NCBI GenBank assembly: GCA_964653485.1
Contig: CAZZFF010000001.1
Coordinates: forward strand, 74,079 to 138,078
From: CAVQND01 sp964653485
GTDB taxonomy: Bacteria > Verrucomicrobiota > Verrucomicrobiia > Limisphaerales > UBA8199
Reading direction: 5' to 3'
Length of the DNA stretch: 64,000 nucleotides
Below are positions 16,420 through 24,299 of the stretch, piece after piece. The notes under the pieces were generated by a model. That model had not been told where the DNA came from, did not search any database, and was given only the letters and a program-made list of their open reading frames with translations. Made by a program: the position numbers and the translations under genes. Numbering within the stretch: position 1 is the stretch's first letter; each line of letters starts with the position of its first letter.

Positions 16420-17226
16420 TCAATCATGGCGGCGATAGTTGATGCTGTCGTATGGCTCAAACGCCTTCACGGCCTGCTCGTATTTGCGGCCCGGCTTGAG
16501 CAGAAACCGGGCGGCGACCAGGTCCGGGTTGGTCCGGGTGCCCGGCAGCGCCATCTGCTCGCCCACCGAGGGCATCGCCTCCCATGAATTAAAGACGTGC
16601 GCAACTTGATGCCGGGCCAGGCACTCGAAGTACTCCGGCTTGAGCCAGTTCCGGTTCCGCATCTCGACGCCATACGGCCAGCCCTTCGGAAGTGCGCCCA
16701 GGAACTTGTCCAGATCGGCGATAAAGTCGCGGCCATGCTCGTAGTCGGTTGGCCAGAACCGCAAAAACTCGAACATGAGCAGTCCGATCGGCGGGCGGAT
16801 GGCCTCGCACGGCTTGAGGAACGCTTTTGTAAAAAAAGCCGCGTTCAGGAAATTCTCGTTGGGTTGTCCGGCCTGCTGGCCGAACCGCTCCAGCTTCGGG
16901 AATCGCTTGATCGTGATCGCGTCAGTCACCTTCAACCCGAACACGAAATCGTCGGGCGTCTGGCCGACCATGCCCTCAAGGTATTGGGCGCTGGGGAAGG
17001 TGTAGTAGGCGGCGTCAACGCAGACGGTCTTGAAGACCTCGGCGTATTCCGCCAGGCACTCGCGGTTGAACCGGGTTTCGGCGAACTTGCCCCGGTGTTC
17101 ATATCGGCTCCGGTCGTAAATCGTGCCGCACCAGCCGGGATATTTCCAGGAGGACGTGCCGACGTAAACGCCCTGCGCCGCCAGGGAGGCAGCCTGCTGG
17201 GCCAGTGCTTGCCGGTCGAGAGTCAC
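16420..17226 (-). CDS. DUF72 (YecE-like) protein with C-terminal deletion
   Basis: The protein has the family N-terminus VYVGTSSWKYPGWCGTIYDR, then KFAETRFNRECLAEYAEVF, FGLKVTDAITIKRF and VEMRNRNWLKPEYF, all typical of DUF72. It ends VKAFEPYDSINYRRHD. By comparison with the fragment at 14474-14674, about 130 bases were deleted between the codons for EPYDS and the gene end, which changed the last residues. The GTG start at 17226 overlaps the stop of the thioredoxin-like gene (GTGA). The biochemical function of DUF72 is not established. The deletion may have inactivated it. Confidence 0.75.
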   Translation of the reverse strand: MTLDRQALAQQAASLAAQGVYVGTSSWKYPGWCGTIYDRSRYEHRGKFAETRFNRECLAEYAEVFKTVCVDAAYYTFPSAQYLEGMVGQTPDDFVFGLKVTDAITIKRFPKLERFGQQAGQPNENFLNAAFFTKAFLKPCEAIRPPIGLLMFEFLRFWPTDYEHGRDFIADLDKFLGALPKGWPYGVEMRNRNWLKPEYFECLARHQVAHVFNSWEAMPSVGEQMALPGTRTNPDLVAARFLLKPGRKYEQAVKAFEPYDSINYRRHD

Positions 17227-17741
17227 TTTTTGAACTCCCTGAGCGCCGTCTCGATGGCTTTCAGGTCGGCCTCGGGCCTCCTGGGCGCTGCCTTTTTCAT
17301 CATCTGAACAAACCAGTCAACCTCCTTCGGCTGGGCCGGATAGCCGATGTTCTGACTATCCATTTTGGAGTTGATGATGAGCCGCCCCGTTGAATCCAGG
17401 AACGCGCAATAGGGCAGTCCGGCAGGACCGCCAAGGTCTTTGAGCAGCGCGTCGGCTCCCGCGTTTTCCAGGGCTTTGTTCTTTTCGTTTTCCTGGACCA
17501 CGAGTTTGACCGGGATGAAATATCTCTCAAAGACGGGCTTGATGTCGGGCCGGTCCAGGAAGGCGTCGAGCCGCTTGCACCAACCGCACCAGGACGCGCC
17601 GAAGTGGAGAAAAATGGCCTTGTGCTCGGCAGCCGCCTTAGCCTTGGCCGAGGCCAGCACCTGGTCGGCGGTGGGTGTTTCGGCATAACCGAGCAAGGCG
17701 CTGAGGGAGAACAGCGCGAGTACTGGCAGGAGGGCTTTCAT
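17223..17741 (-). CDS. Periplasmic thioredoxin-like protein
   Basis: A 172-aa protein with a signal peptide (MKALLPVLALFSLSALLGYA). The thioredoxin_7-type fold contains IFLHFGASWCGWCKRLDAF; WCGWC (about residues 51-55) is the redox CxxC. LPYCAFLDSTGRLI is the conserved cis-Pro and strand region. The expected role is disulfide reduction or exchange in the envelope. The stop overlaps the GTG of the DUF72 gene by 4 bases, so they form an operon. The ATG at 17741 is fixed by the signal peptide. Confidence 0.85.
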   Translation of the reverse strand: MKALLPVLALFSLSALLGYAETPTADQVLASAKAKAAAEHKAIFLHFGASWCGWCKRLDAFLDRPDIKPVFERYFIPVKLVVQENEKNKALENAGADALLKDLGGPAGLPYCAFLDSTGRLIINSKMDSQNIGYPAQPKEVDWFVQMMKKAAPRRPEADLKAIETALREFKK

Positions 17742-17997
17742 ACCCGCCTTGTAATCCCGGACCGACTCCTGGTCAAGGGCGCTGTTTACTGGATCAAGGA
17801 GTAATGCTGCTGCCGCAGTGCTTGGACTCGACCCAGGCCCTCGGTCAGTATTGGACACAAGAGGCCAACCGGGAGGCGGCCAACCGGGAGGGCAGATCAA
17901 CCGACTACGCCGTCGTCGCGACGGTCCGCGTGCGGTTGTGAACTGGATGAAGAGAACCGGCTTGACCCCCGCATTGCCCGGACCTATAGGGTGAACA

Positions 17998-18186
17998 GTG
18001 AAATCCATCCTCCCCAGGATCGCTCTGGCATTTCTTGCTGTTGGAGTATCCTCCGCCATCGCAGCTTCCGTGGACGCGAGTCTGCCGAATGTCGCGCAAT
18101 TCCAGACCAACCGCTCAGACCGTTTTTTGGTGGACCTCCAATATGTAAGCGCCGGACACCTTTTCAACGGCAGACGCGCCCTTTAG
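17998..18186 (+). CDS. Short signal-peptide-bearing frame, possibly a 5' gene remnant
   Basis: From a GTG at 17998: KSILPRIALAFLAVGVSSAI, cleavage-like AIAAS, then DASLPNVAQFQTNRSDRFL. It stops after 62 residues in sequence of a different character. The signal peptide looks real. The remainder is too short for the usual verrucomicrobial secreted proteins, so it may be the first part of a lost gene. Confidence 0.35.
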   Translation: MKSILPRIALAFLAVGVSSAIAASVDASLPNVAQFQTNRSDRFLVDLQYVSAGHLFNGRRAL

Positions 18187-18249
18187 CCGCATCGGGGCGC
18201 ACATGTTCGAAGCCCGCAGACGGTCGCGCATCCACCGCCAGGGCTGCTG

Positions 18250-19075
18250 TCATTTCACCCCAGCCTTGGCGGCGGCTTCGGGGTCAATGGCTTTGAGGGC
18301 GTTGGTTGCGGCGGAGCGGACAACTCCCTCTGGGTCGCTGAGCAAGTGCGCCAGTGCCGGGACCGTTTGTCGGGCTTCTGCTCCGAGGTTTCCAAGACCC
18401 TCGGCTGCATTACGTCGCACAAAAGGGTCGGCATCCTTCAAGGATTTCGCGAATACAGGCATGAGCACCGATGGTTCAACTTGAAACGTCCTTAGCGCAC
18501 TAACCGCGCAAAGGCGTAAAGACCAGTTGGGGCTAACAACATCCGGCAGGAATAAGGGAATTGCTTGGCGTGCCGCTGGCCCGATACTAACCAATGCGCC
18601 TCTCGCCGCCGATTCAGAGCACGGTGAGATGCTTCGCTCACAGATGTCTATCAGGGCTGGCACGGCTTGCTGGGCATCGGCACCCAAAATCGCGAACCCG
18701 TATGCTCCTTCGCAGTTCACAGTCTCCGCTGAGTTCCTTGACCACGCCGGGCCTCTGACCCAGTTCGGGAGGTAGCTGACTCTTTCAATGTGCAAGTGCC
18801 AGAAGCGAATCAGTTTGGAGGCCAAGGGGGAGTCTTTCTTGCGCAGCATGTCCAGCAAGGTCGGTATCCCATTGGTGCCGATTTGCCGGATGGCCTTTTC
18901 GGCTCTCAGCGCTACCGCTGCCCTTCCAGGTCTGTATTCGTGCAGCCATGCCCGCAACCCCTTTCCTTGATATACCGGCTCGGTGTCGTGCGGGCGCAGA
19001 GTCAGCGTCCGCCAGGCGACCACGCCAGCAAAAGCAACCACCAAGACGGCGACCGATATGGACCCTCTTTCGCAT
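18250..19075 (-). CDS. HEAT-repeat protein with N-terminal membrane anchor, probable frameshift near start
   Basis: The protein has a membrane segment (SISVAVLVVAFAGVVAW), then EPVYQGKGLRAWLHEYRPG, typical of verrucomicrobial HEAT proteins. Repeats follow: AEKAIRQIGTNGIPTLLDML, SLKDADPFVRRNAAEGLGNL and LLSDPEGVVRSAATNALKAI. The expected start is the ATG at 19075 (MRKR), but it is out of frame by one base with the rest. An extra G near 19062-19066 would explain this. Without a frameshift the frame has only an upstream TTG or distant ATG. HEAT arrays bind proteins; the partner is unknown. Confidence 0.7.
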
Positions 19076-19140
19076 GGCGGCTGTATGGTGCGGTTCGGGC
19101 CGCGAATCAAGCGAAATTGAGATGCTGTCGCGCTCGTCCA

Positions 19141-19159
19141 ACTGTCCAATTTTGACAGT
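19141..19159. promoter_or_regulatory. ACTGTC...GACAGT dyad
   Basis: Six-base arms flank a 7-base spacer, 66 bases upstream of the HEAT gene ATG. The flanking sequence (CCAACTGTCCA on the left) matches the larger palindrome at 20611-20633, and both have GATGCTGTC nearby. Confidence 0.35.
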
Positions 19160-19354
19160 CGCGGGTCATGCAGCCAGCCTGCTGATGGCAGGGCATATTC
19201 GCCGCTCTTGCGGACGATTTCCGAGGGCAAGTGCTATTCCGAACAGAAGATGGCCACCATCCTGGTGGGGGCTGGCGTCTCCAACGTGACTCGTTCTTCA
19301 ACGGTCGCCGACCGAAGCGTGATCACCGCCCGGAAACCGTGAGCGGCGCTCTCC

Positions 19355-19441
19355 TATTTCCAGGAGGACGTGCCCACGTAAACGCCCAGTGCTGCCAGGG
19401 CGGCAGCCTGCTGCCGCCAAGTCTTGCCGGTTGAAGGTCAC
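19355..19441 (-). pseudogene. DUF72 protein, N-terminal fragment
   Basis: The plus strand here closely matches 17140-17228, the start of the DUF72 gene, with several substitutions and indels. The minus-strand frame begins VTFNRQDLAA where the complete copy has VTLDRQALAQ, and is out of frame before the GTSSWKY region. It is the third DUF72 piece in 5 kb. Confidence 0.65.
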
Positions 19442-19487
19442 GGCTGGAACGATGGCCAAAACTACTCCACGAATCCCCTCAAGTCCG

Positions 19488-19877
19488 TTAACCCCTCCCT
19501 GAAACCCACTGTTTCATGTGCTGGTCCGCTTCTTCGTTGAGTTGCCGAAGCGAAGTCAGTTGCTCCTCCTGAGACAGCCCGGAAGCGCCCTTCCGCAACT
19601 GACCCTGCACGTATCGGTTGTGCTCCATCGAACATGGCAGGCACATAAACTTCAGCTTCTGAACACCCGTCACCAGGGAAAGGAAATCGGTGCCGCCAGC
19701 GCAAGGCTCACCGCCGCAATACTCACAACGCGCTTCCCGTTGAGCCGAGACGAACTCCTTTGCCTCGGGCGAACTCGCCTCGAAACACTCTGGGCAGAGG
19801 TCGCGCCCTTGCGTCGCGTCGTCAAGGCCAGCGACGTGGCAAGTGGCTTCTCGTTGATGGCAGGAGTCGCAGAGCAT
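19488..19877 (-). CDS. McsA-like multi-CxxC zinc protein, 129 aa
   Basis: The protein carries CDSCHQREATCHV, CPECFEA, CEYCGGEPC and CLPCSMEH, which are paired cysteines as in McsA/UvrBC-motif zinc proteins. A helical C-terminus follows (LSQEEQLTSLRQLNEEADQH). The ATG at 19877 is followed at once by the first CxxC. It lies 35 bases after the DUF5069 gene on the same strand, so probably the same operon. A zinc-dependent adaptor role is inferred from McsA. Confidence 0.65.
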   Translation of the reverse strand: MLCDSCHQREATCHVAGLDDATQGRDLCPECFEASSPEAKEFVSAQREARCEYCGGEPCAGGTDFLSLVTGVQKLKFMCLPCSMEHNRYVQGQLRKGASGLSQEEQLTSLRQLNEEADQHMKQWVSGRG

Positions 19878-19912
19878 GTTGAGGCAATGTTACACGCTCT
19901 TCGTTCTTCCGG

Positions 19913-20440
19913 TCAATCGCGAGGAACCGGCGTCAAGCAGCGCCCGCCCCCCGCTATCGGCTTCTGGCTCGCTGCCTCTGTCTCGCCGGTCAAGGTCCAC
20001 AGCTTCCGGCCCTCATCGACCTCGTAGTAATCGAAGAACGTGACGATGTCCGTGCGGTGGGCCAAGCCGCTCGAAGCCTTGTACCGCTCCAACTCCTGGG
20101 TCCAGCCGTCGTCCTCGTCGCGCCAGCCGCGCTTCTCCATGAACTTGTTCCAGATGAGCACCTGCTCGTCGTTGGGGCGGCTTCCGTGCGAGAAGCACCA
20201 GGCCAGGATTTCGTCGTCGGTGCCGCCCGCCAGGACGCGCTCCCGCAGCGTTGGATACTCGACGCCCAGGAACCGGCAGCACCGGCCATCGAAGCTTGTG
20301 CCCAGGTTGGCGTGGTAGTCAGCGCGTAAAGTGCCAGCGGCATGGAGCCGAACCTTGTCGAGCATCCGGGCGAAATACACGACGCCGCCAGTCCGATCGT
20401 AGGCGCTGCGAGGAACGGAGGTTTGATGCTTCGGTTGCAT
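19913..20440 (-). CDS. DUF5069 domain protein, 175 aa
   Basis: After MQPKHQTSVPRSAYDRTGGV the protein has YFARMLDKVRLHAAGTL, YHANLGTSFDGRCCRFLGVE, DEILAWCFSHG and WNKFMEKRGWRDED, the conserved blocks of DUF5069. This is a family of unknown function common in planctomycetes and verrucomicrobia. The ATG at 20440 gives the normal length; the longer frame upstream lacks family support. The C-terminus is about 20 residues longer than usual. A TGTCCA/TGGACA palindrome lies 171 bases upstream. Confidence 0.85.
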   Translation of the reverse strand: MQPKHQTSVPRSAYDRTGGVVYFARMLDKVRLHAAGTLRADYHANLGTSFDGRCCRFLGVEYPTLRERVLAGGTDDEILAWCFSHGSRPNDEQVLIWNKFMEKRGWRDEDDGWTQELERYKASSGLAHRTDIVTFFDYYEVDEGRKLWTLTGETEAASQKPIAGGGRCLTPVPRD

Positions 20441-20610
20441 GGTGCGTGAACCGGAACGTAAACCGCCGACGCTCAGCCGCAAGTGGAAATCCGCGCCGCC
20501 CGGCCCCCTAAAGCCGCCGTCATTGAGGGCGGGTAATCGCCAGGCGACGACGGTGCTGGGCAGGCGGGCGACCTGCCCTGTGATCGGACATCTCGCGGTC
20601 AAAGCGGGGC

Positions 20611-20633
20611 CAACTGTCCAAAATGGACAGTTG
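20611..20633. promoter_or_regulatory. CAACTGTCCA-3 nt-TGGACAGTTG palindrome
   Basis: Perfect 10-bp arms with an AAA centre, upstream of the DUF5069 gene. It is the most perfect member of the TGTCCA/TGGACA dyads found in front of three minus-strand genes in this window. Confidence 0.45.
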
Positions 20634-20650
20634 TGGCCAGATGCTGTCAA

Positions 20651-21134
20651 CGGTCTGCTCAGGGACGCCGAACCTCACCCGAGATTGCATCGTACTGGCC
20701 CTCGGCGGTGCAATGAGGCACCCCACCGGATTTGTCAACAACTGTTCACATCCTGCTGCCCGAGAGTACGGTGCAAGGCCCACGCCGATGGCCCGGCAGC
20801 AGGGGTTCGGTTTTTAAGGGCGGCGGCTCCCGACAACTCGCTGGCGCTCCGTTCATCTGCCAGCAGGGCCAGGACGGCGTTCCGACCGCTCCCGGCCTGG
20901 CCGAGGCCGGTTTGCACTCCAACGGCGGGCCGTGTCGCCCGTGGTGCCCTGACCGGGCGGACGGCCCAGGGATAGATTCCGGCTGCCGCTCCCGGCGCGA
21001 TGGCCCCATCCCCGGCTCAAGTGCTTGCCCGAACCAGCCGATGTACCGTTGCGGGCCTTTTTGAAACTGCTCGCTGGCGACGCGGATTTCGTTTACCCTG
21101 GTCGCTGATGAAAACAAAAATGACGAGAATACTG
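20651..21134. other. About 500 bases without a convincing gene
   Basis: Several overlapping frames exist on both strands, but none has consistent coding character. The best is a minus-strand start at 21144 (MLVTVFSSFLFSSATRVNEI, a weak signal-like start) that soon becomes Pro/Arg-rich. It may contain decayed genes. Confidence 0.3.
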
Positions 21135-21167
21135 TAACCAACATTTTAGCGTAGCTTCGGCTACTGG

Positions 21168-21281
21168 CCTCGATAGAAAACCGCGAATTTTCAAGTCCAG
21201 AGGCAAGCCGCTTAGCTCGCGCCCATCGGGCGCGGCTCGGCGTATTCTCTGGACGGGCGCTTCGCGGTGCCTCTATCGGGG
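21168..21281. repeat. Nested imperfect inverted repeat, about 114 bp
   Basis: Four pairs of arms are nested symmetrically: CCTCGATAG/CTATCGGGG (21168/21273), ACCGCGAA/TTCGCGGT (21180/21261), GTCCAGAG/CTCTGGAC (21195/21247) and CGCGCCC/GGGCGCG (21218/21228). A separate small hairpin, GTAGC-TTCG-GCTAC, lies just outside. It ends about 65 bases before the adhesin-like gene. It could be a structured RNA, a leader or a recombination site. Confidence 0.5.
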
Positions 21282-21345
21282 GTGCGTTGGGTTCGCGCCC
21301 CTTTCTTTTTGGCTGGGTTCGTGGTTGCGCTGGAAAGCAACTACC

Positions 21346-24252
21346 ATGAAAAGCATCCATTTCCGCTTCACGCACCTGGCCCTCGTCCTTGGCTTCGTCG
21401 CATCTGCGCTCCATGCGGACACGTTCACCGTCACCCGCACAAACGCTACAGGCCCCGGCTCGCTGCCGGTGGTTATCAACCAGGCCAACGCCATGCCCGG
21501 CGACAACGTCATCGAGTTTGCGGTGACGAACCCGATCGTGCTCGTGGCTCCGCTGCCGCCCATCACCAACAACGTGACTATCAACGGGCGCATCGATGTG
21601 CCCACGATTATTAGCGGCGGCGGCGCGGTGCCGATCTTCGCATTCGTAGCGGGCACGACGAACATCCTGTCTAATTTGGTCCTGCCGAACGGCTTCTCGA
21701 CAGGAAGTGGCGCGGCGATAAATAATGCGGGCGTCCTTTTCGTGAGCGGATGCCTGCTGACCAACAACGTCGCCCCGGGTTCTGGTGGTGCGATTAGCAA
21801 CGGTGGAGTTATGACCCTCGTGAACACCAGCCTCGCCTGGAACCGGGCGACACAGGGCGGCGCGATTTACAACGCGGGCAGCATGACCATCTCGGCTTCG
21901 CCGCTGGCGGGCAACGGCGCGGGCAACGGAGGGGCAATTTACAACGAGGGCGATCTTTTCCTGAACCAACTTACAATCTCCAGCAATCGAACGTCCCTCG
22001 GATTCGGCGGCGGCATCTACAGCGATGGAAGTCTGACCCTGCTCGCATCAACTTTTGCATATAATCAGGCAGTCGGCGGGTCGGGCGGGTATGCTGGCAT
22101 TGTTGGCGGTGGAGGCGGCGCGGGTCTTGGCGGCGCACTCTTTTCGGCAGGCGGGGTCGTGTTGGCGACTAATTCCACGTTTTTCGGCAACTCCGCTATC
22201 GGAGGCGAGGGCGGAGGTTACCAGTTTTCTCAAACCGCTTATTCTGGGGGCGGGAACAACGCGGGCGCTGCTGGTTCGTCCGCATCGGATGGAGGTTTGG
22301 GCGGCGGTGGGGCTGGGGGCTATCCGGGTGGTCCAGGTCCAGGTAATGGAGGCTTCGGTGGTGGCGGGGGCGGTGGAGGCTATTTCGTCCAGGGCGTCTT
22401 TGCCGCTCCTGGCTTGGGCGGCTTCGGCGGAGGCAATGGAGCCAACGATTCGCTTTACGGCACCGGTCCCGGTGGAGGCGGTGCCGGAATGGGCGGAGGA
22501 GTATTTCTTGAGGCTGGGGGCCTGACTGCCGTCAATTGCACGATAGCTGGTAATCTCGTTGCGGGCGGATTGCCCGGAGCGCCATGGACTGTCGGACCCA
22601 ACGGAACCGCTGGCCAAGGCATCGGCGGCGGGATGTTCAATCATTCGGGCACGGTGACCTTGCTGAACACGATTCTTGCGAGCAACGTTGCGACCAACAA
22701 TCCGCAGTTTGGGCCTGGCTTCACCGTCGCGGGCAACCCAAACACCAGCCCCGATATGCAGGGAGCCGTTGTCTCCACAGGGTTCAACCTCGTGGGCAAC
22801 AACCAGAGTGCGACCGGCCTGAGCATCAACGATTTTCAGAACGTGCCCGCCAATCTCGGCCCGTTGCAGGATAATGGTGGTCCCACGCTCACCTGCGCCC
22901 TCCTCCAGGGCAGCTTGGCTATCGGCGCGGGGACCAGCACCGGAGCGCCGCTCACGGACCAACGCGGCGTGGCCCGCCCGCCCGGCCAATGCGACATCGG
23001 CGCGTTCCAACTCGCCACGCTTATTACGCCAACGGTACAGTGGACCAACCCGTCAGACATCGTTTATGGGACGCCGTTGGGTTCCAGCCAACTCAACGCG
23101 ACGGCAGGGGCTGCGGGAACGCTGGTCTATACGCCCCCTGGTGGAACCGTCCTCGCGGCGGGTTCAAACCAGATGCTCCAGGTCGTGTTCACGCCTGCGG
23201 ACCCGAGTCAATACACAAGCGCGACCAATTCCGTCCTCATCAACGTGCTCAAGGCGGACCAGACGATCACGTTCGCCGCAATCTCCGGCCATCGAATTGG
23301 CGACCCGCCCATACTGCTCAGCGCCAGCGCCAACTCCGGGTTGCCGGTCAGCTTGGCGGTCATTTCCAGCCCGGCGACCTTGACGGGGAACCTGCTGTCG
23401 TTCGGCTCGACCAACGGCTGGGTAACGGTCGCCGCTACGCAGCTTGGCGATACCAGCTACAACGGAGTCGAATTGGACCAGTCCTTCTACCTCGGCACGT
23501 TTCCGCTGCCCGTCATCACGACGCAGCCTGCCAGCCAGTCGGTTTATCCGGGCGACCGTGTGTCGTTCTCCGTGGCTGCGACCAACGGGCCGCTCAGTTA
23601 CCAGTGGGAGTTCTTCGGCGAGAGCATTGCCGGTGGAACCTCGTCGAGCTTGGTGCTGGCGAGGGTGCAAGCCAGCCAGGCGGGGCCATACCGGGTCATC
23701 CTCAGCAACCCTAGCGGCTCGGTGACCAGCGCCATCGCCAACCTCGGTGTCGTCGTCAGCGCCGGAACGCCCGCCATCACTGTCCAGCCGCAGGGCCAGG
23801 CCATCCGCCTGGGCGAGACGGCCACGCTGCACGTGGTCGCCACGGGAGCCGCCCCGCTCTCCTACCAGTGGTATGAAGGCGTGAGCGGAGACACGAACGG
23901 CATCGTTCCAGGGGCTATCTCTCCCGTTTATACGGCGTCGGGGCTGACGACGAACACCAGTTTTTGGGTCAGCGTCAACGACAACCTCGGCACGGTGGAC
24001 AGCGCCGCTGCTAACGTGGCGGTGTTCCCAGCCAAAGCCGCCAGGTTGAGGCTGACGATGCAGAACGGCATGGCCGCACTGGTGATCGACGGCTTGCCAG
24101 GAACCCAATACCGCTTGGACTACACGACCAACCTCTCCGCTACGGCCTGGTCGAACGTAGTCAACTTGGTCCTGCCCAGCAGCCCCTACACGTTCATCGA
24201 CGCGACTTCCCTGAATGCGCCGCTGCGATTTTACAGGGCCGTCACGCAGTAG
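21346..24252 (+). CDS. Large secreted adhesin-like protein with Gly-rich repeats and Ig-like domains, 968 aa
   Basis: A signal peptide (MKSIHFRFTHLALVLGFVAS, ALHA) is followed by a beta-helix-like region with GGAIYNAG, GGGIYSDG and GGGVFLEAG repeats (polymorphic outer-membrane/choice-of-anchor style). Residues about 240-390 are strongly Gly-rich. Then come Ig-like domains with ITTQPASQSVYPGD, SYQWEFFGE and SYQWYEGVSG. The C-terminus ends PLRFYRAVTQ, like verrucomicrobial secreted proteins. The ATG at 21346 is preceded by GGAAAG. No autotransporter barrel or LPXTG is seen. It could be a T2SS substrate; this is inference. Confidence 0.85.
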   Translation: MKSIHFRFTHLALVLGFVASALHADTFTVTRTNATGPGSLPVVINQANAMPGDNVIEFAVTNPIVLVAPLPPITNNVTINGRIDVPTIISGGGAVPIFAFVAGTTNILSNLVLPNGFSTGSGAAINNAGVLFVSGCLLTNNVAPGSGGAISNGGVMTLVNTSLAWNRATQGGAIYNAGSMTISASPLAGNGAGNGGAIYNEGDLFLNQLTISSNRTSLGFGGGIYSDGSLTLLASTFAYNQAVGGSGGYAGIVGGGGGAGLGGALFSAGGVVLATNSTFFGNSAIGGEGGGYQFSQTAYSGGGNNAGAAGSSASDGGLGGGGAGGYPGGPGPGNGGFGGGGGGGGYFVQGVFAAPGLGGFGGGNGANDSLYGTGPGGGGAGMGGGVFLEAGGLTAVNCTIAGNLVAGGLPGAPWTVGPNGTAGQGIGGGMFNHSGTVTLLNTILASNVATNNPQFGPGFTVAGNPNTSPDMQGAVVSTGFNLVGNNQSATGLSINDFQNVPANLGPLQDNGGPTLTCALLQGSLAIGAGTSTGAPLTDQRGVARPPGQCDIGAFQLATLITPTVQWTNPSDIVYGTPLGSSQLNATAGAAGTLVYTPPGGTVLAAGSNQMLQVVFTPADPSQYTSATNSVLINVLKADQTITFAAISGHRIGDPPILLSASANSGLPVSLAVISSPATLTGNLLSFGSTNGWVTVAATQLGDTSYNGVELDQSFYLGTFPLPVITTQPASQSVYPGDRVSFSVAATNGPLSYQWEFFGESIAGGTSSSLVLARVQASQAGPYRVILSNPSGSVTSAIANLGVVVSAGTPAITVQPQGQAIRLGETATLHVVATGAAPLSYQWYEGVSGDTNGIVPGAISPVYTASGLTTNTSFWVSVNDNLGTVDSAAANVAVFPAKAARLRLTMQNGMAALVIDGLPGTQYRLDYTTNLSATAWSNVVNLVLPSSPYTFIDATSLNAPLRFYRAVTQ

Positions 24253-24299
24253 GCATAAACTCACACACGACGCCACTGACCTGGAAAGGACTAGCGAAT

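Noticed and set aside
20439..20975. Plus-strand 178-aa frame opposite DUF5069 upstream region
   Set aside because: Arg/Pro-rich, overlaps the DUF5069 start and has no family features.
21135..21295. Integron attC site
   Set aside because: A GTTGGGT resembles the GTTRRRY core and the structure is symmetrical. The left core does not match RYYYAAC, the length is outside the usual range, no integrase of the integron type and no cassette array is visible.
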